Source: Nocardia spumae
Lineage (GTDB): Bacteria > Actinomycetota > Actinomycetes > Mycobacteriales > Mycobacteriaceae
Direction of reading: 5' to 3'
NCBI RefSeq assembly: GCF_020733635.1
Contig: NZ_JAJFZL010000001.1
Location: 3,472,001-3,536,000, forward strand
DNA: 64,000 nucleotides
Below the pieces are notes generated by a model, which was not told the DNA's origin, made no database searches, and saw only the letters and a list, made by a program, of their open reading frames with translations. Made by a program: the position numbers and the translations under genes. Each line of letters begins with the position of its first letter. The stretch's first letter is position 1. This document shows, piece by piece, positions 1 through 9,190 of the stretch.

Positions 1-1605
1 GCGGCCACCGGCACAGCGGGGGCCGACGAATCGATGCTGCGCGTGCGCGAGCACATTCTGCGGGACTTCCGGCGCAGCGGTGTGGATCGCGACGACCGGA
101 CCCGGGCCAGGTTGCGCGACATCTCCGAACGGCTCACCACCCTGGAACAGGAATTCGGGCGGACGATACGCGAAGACGTGCGCACCGTTCGGCTCACCCG
201 GGAGCAACTCGACGGGCTGCCGGGCGATTTCATCGCCGATCATCGACCCGCCGAGGACGGACTCGTCGCGGTGACCACCGACTATCCGGACTATCTGCCG
301 GTGCGCACCTACGCTCGGGACGCCCGCGCCCGCCGCGATCTCACGGTCGCCTTCGAGTCGCGCGGCTGGCCGGCCAACGACTCGGTCCTGCACGAGATGG
401 TCGACCTTCGTGACGAGAAGGCCCGGTTGCTGGGATACGGCGGGTGGCCCGATTACGACGCGGAGGTCAAGATGATCGGCAGCGGGAGCGCGATCGGCGA
501 ATTCATCGAGCGGATCGCGGGTGCCGCCGCGGCGGCCGGCGGGCGCGATCTCGACGCGTTGCTCGAGCGGCGCCGCGCGGACGAGCTCTCCGCCACGACT
601 ATCGACCGCGCCGAAGTCGCCTACTACACCGAGCTGGTCCGGCGGGAACGGTTCGGCGTCGACGCGCGGGAGGTACGGCGGTACTTCGACTTCCGGCGCG
701 TGCGGGACGGCCTGCTCGAGGTCACCGGCCGCTTGTTCGGCCTCGAGTACCGGCCCGTCGAGGTGCCGCGCTGGCATGAGGATGTCGCCGTCTACGACGT
801 CTACGCCGACCGTGAACGACGCGGACGCATCTATCTCGATCTGCATCCACGGGCGGGCAAATACAAGCACGCCGCGCAATTCGACCTCACCGGCGGTATC
901 ACCGGCCGGCTGCTGCCCGAGGGGGTGCTGGTGTGCAACTTCTCCCGGGGGCTGATGGAACACCAGCATGTCGTCACGCTGTTCCATGAATTCGGGCACC
1001 TGATCCACCACGTGGTCGGCGGGCGGCAGCACTGGGCGCGTTTCTCCGGCGTTGCCACCGAGTGGGATTTCGTCGAGGCGCCGTCGCAAATGCTCGAGGA
1101 ATGGGCATGGGACGCCACGGTGCTGCAGACCTTCGCCGTCGACGAGACCGGCGCGGTCATCCCCACCGAACTGGTGGAACGGATGCGGGCGGCGAAGGAT
1201 TTCGGGAAGGGTATCTCGGTGCTGACCCAGGTCGGCTACGCCGAGGTGTCCTACCTGCTGCACCGGGACCGTCCCGCGGACCACAGCCCGATGGTCTTCG
1301 ACACCGTGGGCCGTCACAACCGGATCGCCGGATTGCCGCACACCCATTTCCAGACCTCGTTCGGGCACCTCGCGGGCTATACCTGCGGGTACTACACCTA
1401 TCTGTGGAGCCAGGTGATCGCCAAGGATCTGTTCTCCGCCTTCGACCACGGCGATATGTTCGATCCCGCTGTGGCACAGCGCTATCGCGACCGCGTTCTC
1501 GCTCCGGGTGGCTCCCGCGACGCGGCCGATCTGGTGGCCGACTTCCTCGGTCGGCCGTTCGCCTTCGATGCGTTCGCGGCATGGCTCGACGACGTCGCGG
1601 CCTGA
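1..1605 (+). CDS. M3-family oligopeptidase, 5' end outside window
   Basis: Zinc metallopeptidase of the thimet oligopeptidase/oligopeptidase A family (M3), expected to degrade short peptides in the cytoplasm. The frame is already open at base 1, so the first ATG at 34 is probably internal; about 534 residues are visible, whereas family members usually have 620-700. The zinc motif HEFGH lies at 985-999, followed by HH, and the third-ligand region FVEAPSQ lies about 25 residues further on. The C-terminal FGHLAGY and GYYTYLWS segments are also typical of M3 enzymes. The gene is followed after 28 bases by a convergent NUDIX gene. No frameshift is visible. The family call is firm; substrate and full start are not visible. 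Confidence 0.9.
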   Translation, partial: AATGTAGADESMLRVREHILRDFRRSGVDRDDRTRARLRDISERLTTLEQEFGRTIREDVRTVRLTREQLDGLPGDFIADHRPAEDGLVAVTTDYPDYLPVRTYARDARARRDLTVAFESRGWPANDSVLHEMVDLRDEKARLLGYGGWPDYDAEVKMIGSGSAIGEFIERIAGAAAAAGGRDLDALLERRRADELSATTIDRAEVAYYTELVRRERFGVDAREVRRYFDFRRVRDGLLEVTGRLFGLEYRPVEVPRWHEDVAVYDVYADRERRGRIYLDLHPRAGKYKHAAQFDLTGGITGRLLPEGVLVCNFSRGLMEHQHVVTLFHEFGHLIHHVVGGRQHWARFSGVATEWDFVEAPSQMLEEWAWDATVLQTFAVDETGAVIPTELVERMRAAKDFGKGISVLTQVGYAEVSYLLHRDRPADHSPMVFDTVGRHNRIAGLPHTHFQTSFGHLAGYTCGYYTYLWSQVIAKDLFSAFDHGDMFDPAVAQRYRDRVLAPGGSRDAADLVADFLGRPFAFDAFAAWLDDVAA

Positions 1606-1633
1606 CGATTCGGATCGGACGCGGCGGCGGCAT

Positions 1634-2242
1634 TCAGCGGTGCGTCCAATCGGGCTGTTGCAGATCCGCGACCCGGGTCTCGCGGCCGAGCAGGACGACG
1701 TCGCGGAACTGCAGCAGTATCGCGCCCGTCGGTGCGTGTATCGTCATCGCGTCGCCGAGCCGCAGTTGCAGCAGGCGGGTGCCGTCGGGGCGGTCCACCC
1801 AGTGGGGCGTGTCGTCGGCGGCGAGGCGATCCAAGGCGACGTAGTGCACGGCGTGCACTTCGTGATTGGGCGTGAGCGGGCCGGGATCGTCGAGGGCCAC
1901 CACGATCGGGGTGATGGCGAATCCGGAGGCCGCGGGGAAGTCGTCGAGCCGGCCCAGCACATCGTCTCCGGTCGCGGTCAGGCCGATCTCCTCGTGTAGT
2001 TCCCGCAATCCGGCCGCCACGGCGGTCTCATCGCCGTCGACCCGCCCGCCGGGGATGGCCCATTGTCCGGCGTTGCGGCCGTGGTAGGCGCGTTTGATCA
2101 CGATCACGCAGGGGTGTCCGTGGTGTTCGAGCACGCACAGCACCACGGTCGCGCGCCGCATTCCGGGTGTATCGGGAGTCGCCCGAAAGTCGAAGTCGCG
2201 CAAGCGCGCCGCGGCGAGGTCGCGGAAATTCTGCAGACTCAT
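1634..2242 (-). CDS. NUDIX hydrolase
   Basis: A 202-residue hydrolase of nucleoside-diphosphate-linked compounds. The NUDIX box G-x5-E-x7-RE-x-HEE-x-G is intact in the middle of the protein (GGRVDGDE, then RELHEEIG), giving the Mg-binding glutamates needed for catalysis. The flanking sequence (QWAIPGG before the box) is typical of the fold. It is convergent with the M3 peptidase gene. The N-terminal 30 residues (MSLQNFRDL...) lie outside the catalytic fold. Substrate specificity cannot be read from the sequence; CoA pyrophosphatase or an ADP-sugar/dinucleotide hydrolase are possible. The ATG at 2242 is the only well-placed start. Confidence 0.88.
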   Translation of the reverse strand: MSLQNFRDLAAARLRDFDFRATPDTPGMRRATVVLCVLEHHGHPCVIVIKRAYHGRNAGQWAIPGGRVDGDETAVAAGLRELHEEIGLTATGDDVLGRLDDFPAASGFAITPIVVALDDPGPLTPNHEVHAVHYVALDRLAADDTPHWVDRPDGTRLLQLRLGDAMTIHAPTGAILLQFRDVVLLGRETRVADLQQPDWTHR

Positions 2243-2486
2243 CCCTCGATCGTGTCACCAACGATCATCGGGTGATCGATCCGGACCGGCAGCTGGAACA
2301 TCTCCGAGGCCGATGGGGTGTGATCGTGGGGGCGATATTCGTTTGCCCGCGGGGCACGGGAGTGGATGTAATGGCCGGAATCCGGCGAACTCCGACCGCT
2401 TCCCGACCTCGCACGTCGGCCGGTCACCCGGCGGCAGTTCCCGCACCGATTCCGAAACCCCGCTCGATAGAAAGGTTTTCGACGCT

Positions 2487-3047
2487 GTGAAGCACGAATA
2501 CGAGGCCACGTTCCCGGCCATCGATGTCGAGGCCGTCCGCACCGCGCTCACCGTGCTGGGTGCTGTGCCGACGATGCCGCGAACGCTGTTGACGCGCAGG
2601 ATCTTCGACGGTGACGCCGTGGCCCGCGGTGCGTGGGTCCGGTTGCGTGACGAGGGTGCGCGCTCGACGCTCACCCTCAAACAGGTCACCGACGCCACCA
2701 CGATCGACGGGACGACCGAGATCGAGACCACGGTGGGCGATCCGAACGCCGTCGCCGAGATTCTGGTGCACCTCGGCCTGACCGAGGTGCGGTACCAGGA
2801 GAATTACCGTGAGGAGTGGCAGCTGGGCGAGGTCGTGTTCGATATCGACACCTGGCCCGCTCTCCCGACGTTTCTGGAGATCGAGGGACCCGACGAGGCG
2901 GCTGTCCGCCGCGCGGCCGAGAGTCTCGGCTTGGACTATTCCGATGCGCGCTTCGGCAGTGTCGACGTGTTGTACGCGAGTGAGACCGGTCGCGACATTC
3001 TCGCTGAGCGGGTCCTTCTCTTCGACGAGACGGCGACGCCGCGCTGA
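2487..3047 (+). CDS. CYTH-domain protein (CyaB/thiamine-triphosphatase type)
   Basis: A 186-residue protein of the CYTH superfamily (class IV adenylate cyclase, thiamine triphosphatase, inorganic triphosphatase), which binds triphosphates and divalent metal inside an eight-stranded tunnel. Visible hallmarks are the acidic N-terminal strand HEYEATF, basic/acidic alternating strands (WVRLRDEG, LTLKQV, EIETTV), and the late acidic pair FLEIEGPDE. The start is taken as GTG 2487 because an AGAAAGG-like ribosome site lies about 12 bases upstream and homology-like sequence begins there, although the frame is open further upstream. It stands alone between a NUDIX gene and a secreted protein, and a strong hairpin follows its stop. 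Which triphosphate it acts on is unknown. Confidence 0.82.
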   Translation: MKHEYEATFPAIDVEAVRTALTVLGAVPTMPRTLLTRRIFDGDAVARGAWVRLRDEGARSTLTLKQVTDATTIDGTTEIETTVGDPNAVAEILVHLGLTEVRYQENYREEWQLGEVVFDIDTWPALPTFLEIEGPDEAAVRRAAESLGLDYSDARFGSVDVLYASETGRDILAERVLLFDETATPR

Positions 3048-3063
3048 ACACCGCTCGGGACGG

Positions 3064-3098
3064 CGGAGGCGGTGTGGCGAGCAGGCTCGGCGCCTCCG
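3064..3098 (+). terminator. hairpin after CYTH gene
   Basis: An 8-bp outer stem CGGAGGCG/CGCCTCCG encloses an inner stem CGAGC/GCTCG. It starts 17 bases after the CYTH stop codon. There is no clear U tract, which is common for high-GC actinobacterial terminators. Confidence 0.55.
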
Positions 3099-3247
3099 AG
3101 GCTAGTTGTGGGCAATCGATCGGCGGCGTGGGTGGCGCACTGGGGCCGTGCGGGACCGCCGCGGTCTTGACACGGCGCGGGTCGCGGCTTTGACTAACGT
3201 GGAAGCTCGGTCGTACCTGGTTCGATAGCGTTCTGGGAGGTGGGCAC

Positions 3248-4156
3248 ATGCATCGCACGACATCGGCCGGCCGGAGACGCCGGCGCGGATCGTCCACAGG
3301 ACGCGTGGCCCTGTCGGTACTGGCGTTGACCGGAGCGTCCCTGCTCACCTTCGTGGTACCTCAGACGGCCTATGGCGAACCAGTGGCAAACGCCGCCGAC
3401 ACCGGGTTCGCCCTGCCCTTCTCCGGCGCGCCCGCCTACGAGAACGCGGCACCGACGCAGCTGACCGGTCCGGATCAGCTCAACCAGCCGCTGGGCCAGG
3501 CCCGGGCCGACGATATCGCGGGCCGGATCGGGTTGCGTCGCGACGACGTGCTGACCGATCAGCAGTACCAGGACCTGACTACGGGGGGCGGCGTCGGCGG
3601 CAGCGTCGAGAACGCGCAGGTGATCGATGCGTGTGTCGATATCCTCACGAACACGGTCGGCCGTCCGCTCCACTCCGACGTCGGCGGCCGGCCCACGCCC
3701 TCGGTCCTGGCGAGCTACGGGCTGTACGTGAATCCCGGTGGGCTGCTGGAGAGTCCGGCCAATGCGGACGCGCCGACGAGGCAGGTGAACACCTTGATCG
3801 CGCCCGGCGGCTATGTGGGCAACTGGTTACGAGACAACGGCGCCACCCGGACGCTCGCTGCCCTCTACCGCTCCGCCTATACCGTGCAAGCGGCCTACGG
3901 ATTCGCGGCGCAACAGATTTCGGGCCGAGCCCAGTTGGTGACCAACACCAAGGGCGATGTCGGCGCGGTCGTCGGCATGTCGATGGCGCCGCCGCTGTGG
4001 ATCGTGAACTTCGCCCTGATCTACATCATGAAGCCGACGCTGGCGGCGGACATGCCCGCCTACTGGGCGCCGATTCCCGGACCCGTCGTCGACGCCATCG
4101 ATGCCAGCCCCACCGGCCAGGTTCCCTACGGCGACTTCGCCTCCTACTTCCGCTGA
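3248..4156 (+). CDS. secreted protein of unknown function
   Basis: A 302-residue exported protein. The N-terminus is basic (residues 1-16 rich in Arg), followed by a hydrophobic core ALSVLALTGASLLTFVV and a probable signal-peptidase site near TAYGEP (about residue 41). The mature part is acidic to neutral and rich in Ala, Gly, Asn and Thr, with a hydrophobic stretch LWIVNFALIYIM near residues 250-265 that could associate with membrane. A GGGAGG ribosome site lies just before the ATG. The 3' end overlaps the convergent next gene by 13 bases. I do not recognise a family; it resembles the small conserved secreted proteins of mycolic-acid bacteria only in general character. Confidence 0.75.
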   Translation: MHRTTSAGRRRRRGSSTGRVALSVLALTGASLLTFVVPQTAYGEPVANAADTGFALPFSGAPAYENAAPTQLTGPDQLNQPLGQARADDIAGRIGLRRDDVLTDQQYQDLTTGGGVGGSVENAQVIDACVDILTNTVGRPLHSDVGGRPTPSVLASYGLYVNPGGLLESPANADAPTRQVNTLIAPGGYVGNWLRDNGATRTLAALYRSAYTVQAAYGFAAQQISGRAQLVTNTKGDVGAVVGMSMAPPLWIVNFALIYIMKPTLAADMPAYWAPIPGPVVDAIDASPTGQVPYGDFASYFR

Positions 4157-5286
4157 TTCGACGGTGCCGGAGGCAGCGGATCCGGAGGCAGCAGGTATTG
4201 CACCTCGGCCGCCGGCACGGCGAAGGCGGCGGTGGCTGTCGCGGGAGGCGGCCACGTGGCCGCGTTGACCAGGGCGTCGTGGAGGACGTGGGCGATCGTC
4301 CCGGCACGTTTACCTCGAAGCACCACCTCGGTGAATCCATCGATCAGCGCCTGCTCCGGATTCAGCGGGCTGAAGGTCGACGGTCCGGACCGCAGCGACA
4401 GGGGCAGGATCTGCTGCCAAGCCTGCTCACGCGCGCGGAAGCCACCGGCACGGTCCAAGGTGTGCGCGTATTCGCGAACGACCGCGGTGTACAGCGCGCG
4501 GTCGGGACGGCGGCGTGGCGATCGCCAGCGGGCGCGCGGGCGAGGTGGTCGGCCCAGGGCCGCTCGGTCCAGCACGATCCAGGCGGCGGCATCGTCGGCG
4601 GACCGGTCGGGTACGGGCAGGTTCGAGGATCGCTCGAGCTCCGGATGTGGCGATCCGTCGCGAATCTCGATGCCCCGCAGCGGGATCGGATATGTTCTGA
4701 CCAGATGATCCACCGCGGACGTGATCTCCCGGGCCAGCCTCGCGTCGACGTCGCCGCGGTCGAAGCCGATCAGCTCCCAGCGGTAGGTGGCGGGGGCTGC
4801 CGGATCGACCTGGCCGAGACCGGCGATGTGTGGGTCGGACGCGACGATATCGTGGGAGCTGACGGAGGTGCGGGGCGCGGAGCCGCCGAGGCCGGCCGAA
4901 ACGGACGGCCCAGCGGGCATGAGCGCCGCCGGCTCCGCAACAGGCGGCGGGACCGGTGGAGTAGCCGGCGGCGCGGATCGGCGAAGGTGGTGTGGGCGTA
5001 CCGGACTCGGCGGTGGCGGTGCCGTCGCGACGGATGCGGTAACCGGCTTCAACCCCGCCCACGGCGTCGGCTGCGCCCGCGTGCCGGGCCGGTGCACGCC
5101 CGGCGAGGGGGTACGTTCCGGTGCGGGCGCCGCTACCGGGGTGTCGTGACCGCCGGTGATCGCCTCGGCGTCGGCGAGTGTCGTCTTCAGGCGCTGAATC
5201 GTTCGGGTGGCGTCGGCGACGAGCTGTTCCAATGTGGAAATCAACGAGTGTATTTCGTCCGCATCGGACCCAGACGGCTGAACCAC
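4144..5286 (-). CDS. protein with degenerate zincin-like domain and Pro-rich linker
   Basis: A 380-residue protein with three parts: an N-terminal predicted helix (residues 8-42), a low-complexity Pro/Ala/Ser linker (about 50-135), and a C-terminal domain (about 165-345). The C-terminal domain resembles the zincin-like peptidase domain found in actinobacterial and phage toxin-type proteins: a helix, the segment AAAWIVLDRAAL, then REYAH at 271-275 followed by LDRAGGF, and a downstream acidic residue E320 in DGFTEVV. In active relatives the motif is HExxH; here the first His is Arg while Glu272 and His275 remain. This suggests a non-catalytic or altered-metal protein. No secretion signal is visible. 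The start is GTG 5286. Family assignment is by pattern only. Confidence 0.6.
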   Translation of the reverse strand: MVQPSGSDADEIHSLISTLEQLVADATRTIQRLKTTLADAEAITGGHDTPVAAPAPERTPSPGVHRPGTRAQPTPWAGLKPVTASVATAPPPPSPVRPHHLRRSAPPATPPVPPPVAEPAALMPAGPSVSAGLGGSAPRTSVSSHDIVASDPHIAGLGQVDPAAPATYRWELIGFDRGDVDARLAREITSAVDHLVRTYPIPLRGIEIRDGSPHPELERSSNLPVPDRSADDAAAWIVLDRAALGRPPRPRARWRSPRRRPDRALYTAVVREYAHTLDRAGGFRAREQAWQQILPLSLRSGPSTFSPLNPEQALIDGFTEVVLRGKRAGTIAHVLHDALVNAATWPPPATATAAFAVPAAEVQYLLPPDPLPPAPSNQRK

Positions 5287-5512
5287 CGGCCTCTCCTGCT
5301 CGTAGTGGCCGGTCGCGGGACCGGTCGATACCGGCCGTAGCTTCGCGGCGGCGAGATCACTACTGTCTCATGGCCGGATCGGTCGGTACCGCCACCGATG
5401 CAGATAGTTCGCGGCCACCGCCGGCCAGGTGTGCCAACCGGTGGCGGCGCGTCCTATCTTCTACGATCGTGTCGGCTGCCGGGAGCCCGCCGCCCGCGAT
5501 CCCGCGTGCTGG

Positions 5513-7312
5513 TCACCGCTTCGCGCCGACGAGCTGCTGGTAGCGCGTGTTGCGGGCCAGCAATTCGTCGTGCGGGCCACTGTCCGTGATTCGCCCGTCC
5601 TCGAGGAACACGACGGTGTCCGCTTCGCGGATCGTGGACAGCCGATGGGCGATCACGAGTAGTGCGCACTCGCGTCGCACCGCCTGGATGGTCGCGTTCA
5701 ATGCCTTCTCGGTCTCGGCGTCCAGCATCGCGGTGGGCTCGTCCAGCATCATGAGCACGGGGCGGCGAATCAACGCCCGGGCCAACGCAACGCGCTGACG
5801 TTCGCCGCCCGAGAGCAGAACACCGTGCTCACCCACGGAGGTATCGAGACCGCGGGGCAATCGCGCGACAAGATCGGCCAGTCCCGCGAGCTCTACGGTC
5901 CGGGCGAGGTCGTCCTCGGCGAGATCCGGTTGCCGGTATGTCAGATTGTCCCGAAGGCTGCCGAACAACAGTGGCGCGTTCTGTTCGAGCAGACTGATCT
6001 CCGAGCGCCATGCCCGGCGCGGACGATCGGCGGACAACCGGCCGTCCAGCAGGATATCGCCGGCATCCGGCTCATAGAACCTGCTGACCAGCGAGAAGAC
6101 GGTGGACTTTCCCGCGCCCGAATGTCCGACCAATGCGACGTGCCCGCGAGGTGGAACCGAGAAGGTAACTCCCTTCAGTATCTCCCGGTCACCGTAGGAG
6201 AAGTGCACTCCGCGGAACTCGAGCGCGAGATTCGCGTTGTCGGCGGGTGACCGGCGTGCCGACATCGCTTGCTGCCCACTATGTTCGCTTCGATCGGCGG
6301 TGATGTCGTCGACATCCTCGGCAGGCAATCGAAGCGTGCCCTCGATGCGGTTGAGCGCGCCGAGGGCCTGTTGGAGGCCGACCGAGCCGTTGAAGAGATC
6401 TCCGACCGGTACGAGCAGATTCAGCGCGAGAAGCATCATGGTCACCAGACTGCTCAGTTCCATCTGGTCGTTCGCCACCCGGATGCCGCCGACCAGCAGG
6501 GAAACCACGAACGATCCGGTCACCGCCAGATGTGTCGCCGGATTTCCCCATGCCTTGAGCCGAGCGGCGCGAACACCGGCGGCGAACGCCGCCCCGGCCA
6601 ACTCGGCCAAGCGCTCGTGCTCACTGTGCTCGGCGTTGTTCGCCTTCACCGTGCGTACTCCGTTGAGCGCGCGTTCGATATCGGCGGACAGCGCGCCGAC
6701 GCTCTCCTGCAAGCGATTCGAGGCCATCTCGATCCTCGTCATCACCAGCAACATCGCGGCGGCGGCGGCGCCGACGGTGACGATGACGACCGAGAACAGC
6801 AGCCAATCGAGATAGATCATCACCGCGACGGTCCCGATCAGCGTGATCATCCCTGTCAGCAACTGGACCAGGCTGGACGCGACGGCATTACGGACGACCG
6901 TCGAGTCGACAGTGACACGGGAGATCAGGTCCCCGACCCGCAGGGACTCGAGAGTGGGTATCCGCAATCCGAGCAGATGCCCGGTCAAGCGGTTCCGCAC
7001 GGACAGCAGCAGGGACTCACCGGACCGCTCGAGGATGTAGAGCCCGCTGGTGTCGACCACGGCGTACAGCAGATAGGACCCCACCAACGCCGCGAGCGAC
7101 CATCCGATCGCCGTCCCGGAGGCCGCGTTCCGGACGACCTGACCGGCCAGCAGCGGTTGCACCAGGGTCAATCCGGTGCCGAGGAGTAGCAGCGTCGTAG
7201 CCAGAATCAGCGAATTGCGCTGTGGTGCGATGAGTCTGAGCAGAGCTCCGGCTCGGCGCGGCCACGAATCGCTGTGCCCGGTGTCAGCGCTGCTGTCGGT
7301 CGACATCTCCAC
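5513..7312 (-). CDS. ABC exporter, fused membrane and ATPase domains
   Basis: A 599-residue half-transporter of the peptide/lipid/drug exporter type. Residues about 25-320 hold six predicted membrane segments with the usual cytoplasmic loops (SRVTVDSTVVR). The C-terminal ATPase has Walker A GHSGAGKS, Q-loop LLEQNAPL, signature LSGGERQ, Walker B LMMLDEP and the H-loop AHRLST. No peptidase C39 domain is present. Directly upstream on the same strand are remnants of a lasso-peptide cyclase and B2 peptidase, and the B2 remnant overlaps this start by 29 bases, so the gene is probably the D (export/immunity) gene of that cluster. It is the only intact member. The start is GTG 7312; an ATG two codons later is possible. 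Confidence 0.92.
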   Translation of the reverse strand: MEMSTDSSADTGHSDSWPRRAGALLRLIAPQRNSLILATTLLLLGTGLTLVQPLLAGQVVRNAASGTAIGWSLAALVGSYLLYAVVDTSGLYILERSGESLLLSVRNRLTGHLLGLRIPTLESLRVGDLISRVTVDSTVVRNAVASSLVQLLTGMITLIGTVAVMIYLDWLLFSVVIVTVGAAAAAMLLVMTRIEMASNRLQESVGALSADIERALNGVRTVKANNAEHSEHERLAELAGAAFAAGVRAARLKAWGNPATHLAVTGSFVVSLLVGGIRVANDQMELSSLVTMMLLALNLLVPVGDLFNGSVGLQQALGALNRIEGTLRLPAEDVDDITADRSEHSGQQAMSARRSPADNANLALEFRGVHFSYGDREILKGVTFSVPPRGHVALVGHSGAGKSTVFSLVSRFYEPDAGDILLDGRLSADRPRRAWRSEISLLEQNAPLLFGSLRDNLTYRQPDLAEDDLARTVELAGLADLVARLPRGLDTSVGEHGVLLSGGERQRVALARALIRRPVLMMLDEPTAMLDAETEKALNATIQAVRRECALLVIAHRLSTIREADTVVFLEDGRITDSGPHDELLARNTRYQQLVGAKR

Positions 7313-7505
7313 CCACGTTCGTTTGCGGGCCGACTACGATCAGCCGGCTGAATGTAGACATGCTTCCTGCCTCGCCGACGAGCCTGCCCTCGGCTTCGAC
7401 CCACGCGTGCGCCGCGAACGGCAGTTCCGTTCGCACGCCGACGCACCAGGTCGTCCACGCACCGTACCGTCGGCTCAGCAGGGTGGTGCCCACAGATCTT
7501 TCGTT
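7284..7505 (-). pseudogene. remnant of lasso-peptide B2 (transglutaminase-like) leader peptidase
   Basis: About 74 codons resemble the C-terminal half of the lasso-peptide B2 protease. The segment NERSVGTTLLSRR leads to TWCVGVRT and then to FAAHAWVE, which carries the catalytic His and nearby acidic residues of this family. In intact B2 proteins a catalytic Cys immediately precedes the ERS motif (C-x-ERS type); here the preceding residues are W-G-N, so the Cys and the whole N-terminal half are missing. The frame has no own start, begins inside the end of the cyclase remnant and stops 29 bases into the exporter gene. It is best read as a deletion product that also removed the B1 (precursor-recognition) gene. 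Confidence 0.65.
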
Positions 7506-8639
7506 CCCCCACAGTGTTGTTGGTGCGATGTCGTTCCGGGCTCGACGAAGGTTCGCTCGAGGTCGCGTAGCCAGAGCTCGCAGGCGATGGTGGTGAACAT
7601 GGTGCCCTCCTCCAATTCGAACGAACTGGGCCGGGCGCACAGGTCCGCGAGCTTCTTCGAGTCGACGAGGCCGATATCGCCGAGCCGCGATTGTTCCCAC
7701 AGGGCTACGAGTTCGTCTCGGTGCTTTCGCAATCCGGCTTCCACATCGTTGGAGCCGTCGTCCTTCGTCTGGCGCCGCAACACCGAATCGGGAACGATGT
7801 CGCGCATCGCCGCCGCGAGGAGCGGCTTGTAGGTCCCCGCGCTGACCCGATGCTCGACCGCGACGGACAAGGCCGCGGTGATCACGCCGTCGTCGAAATG
7901 GGGTGCCGCCAGCGGCGGCCCGCCCGCGGCCATGGACAGGCGGTTCAACACCGCCGCCGTCCGCGCACCCTCGATGTTCGTCGCCAGTTCGAAGTGGCGG
8001 CCGCGTCCGGGCGCCACTGGTTCGGTAGCCGACGCCATCCAGAGAATGCCGTGCCGTATCGCCTCGCGAGCTGTGCCGGTTGCCCAGAGGGGCGTCGACG
8101 GAACGATCGCCCAGCATGGGTTTGCGCTTGTCGCTTACGCCGACGACAGGATCGGAATTCTTCCACCGGGTATGGAAATCGGACGGTTCGAGCGCGCTGT
8201 AGAGGAGGTCTCGCATACGCCATCCGCCGAGAGCGCCGAATGCCCGCAGTCCCCGCCACGCCGTGACCGGACGGTGCCGGAGCAGATGGCGATAGCGGGC
8301 GGGTGCGCCGCTGAAGACATGGTCACCGCCATGGCCCGTCAGATGCACACGCGGGCCGAAGGTCGCGGCCAGCCGGGTGAGTGCGCCGACCCGGCTTCTG
8401 CCGACGATCAGCGGCGACGGTTCGTTCAACCAGGTAGGACCATCCGTCGATCCGGCATATGTCAAGGGCAGCTTCGATTCCGGCAGAATCCTGTGCTCCA
8501 GTTCCGGAAAGCGCAGCGCCCGGTCGAGGTCCTCGTTGGCGGAATCGCGACCGCGAGCGGTCAGCAGCGTGATCCGCGCCGGTCCCCGCGCGGCGAGGAA
8601 GCTGACCGATGTCGAGTCGTAGCCGGCGCCGGACCGCGT
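7475..8639 (-). pseudogene. remnant of lasso-peptide cyclase (asparagine-synthetase homologue)
   Basis: This shows the synthetase half of an AsnB-like lasso cyclase in two frames. The first frame starts without a start codon at about 8639 with SGAGYDSTSVSFLAA, the ATP pyrophosphatase loop (usual form SGGxDST), and continues through HLTGHGGDHVF to SVDAPL near 8100. A one-base shift there moves the homology to a second frame, where PLWATGTAREAI, LNRLSMAAGG, APHFDDGVI and GTYKPLLAAAMRD follow in canonical order, ending at 7475. The N-terminal glutamine amidotransferase-like domain is absent. With truncation, frameshift and a distorted loop, the gene is very unlikely to be functional. No precursor-peptide gene is visible nearby. 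Confidence 0.75.
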
Positions 8640-8726
8640 GCGCCCGTCTCGGAGGTCTCCTGCGGGATCGGCTCGAGCGGATGCGCGGCGAGGGCGTGCA
8701 CATCGAGCTGTCCGCCACCGAGGTGA

Positions 8727-8858
8727 TGCGGCGCGTGGCCGCGACTGCTCGAGGCCGGTGCGGCGGCGGTCTTCCCGACCGGCACCCCGCTGGAATCGCT
8801 GGTGACCGAGATCCGCGCACTGACCGGCACTCCCGCTCCCGCACCGGAATCGAGCTGA
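8727..8858 (+). pseudogene. 3' fragment resembling a cobalamin-binding mutase domain
   Basis: A 43-codon open stretch ends with RLLEAGAAAVFPTGTPLE, then SLVTEIRAL and a short tail before TGA. This matches the end of the B12-binding domain of acyl-CoA mutases (methylmalonyl-/isobutyryl-CoA type), where an A-G-V/A-x-x-V-F-P/T-x-GT segment precedes the last helix. There is no start codon or upstream domain. It lies on the opposite strand from the cyclase remnant, only about 90 bases from that remnant's broken 5' end, so both genes appear cut at the same junction. The rest of 8640-9190 shows no other recognisable gene. Confidence 0.4.
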
Positions 8859-9190
8859 TCGGCGCCCGATCGGCGTCGTCCACGGCCGGAGGTCACGAGG
8901 TGGCCGCGAGCGAGCGTCGGCCCGGTCACGAGGGGCGGTCGGCGCGCCGATTCCGTCCGCGCCGGCTCGGGCATTTCGGACCGATACGCCGATGCCCGGT
9001 CGCTCTGACCGGGCGTCGGGCGACCGCCTGTGATGAACTCGTGCCCGTTTTCACAGGTTGAACACGGTCCGGACTGACATAGTTGCGGCAGGTGGTTCCG
9101 TTCGGGCAACGCGCGCTTGTCGAGGCTCAAGTGGTCGTCGGCGTGAGTGAACGGAACCACAGTCGGCAGGGGCAGTCGAGGAGGTCGGCC

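Noticed and set aside
8860..9190. Possible amidotransferase domain of the lasso cyclase upstream of 8640 on the minus strand
   Set aside because: No frame there gives the N-terminal Cys or the conserved strands of class II amidotransferases.
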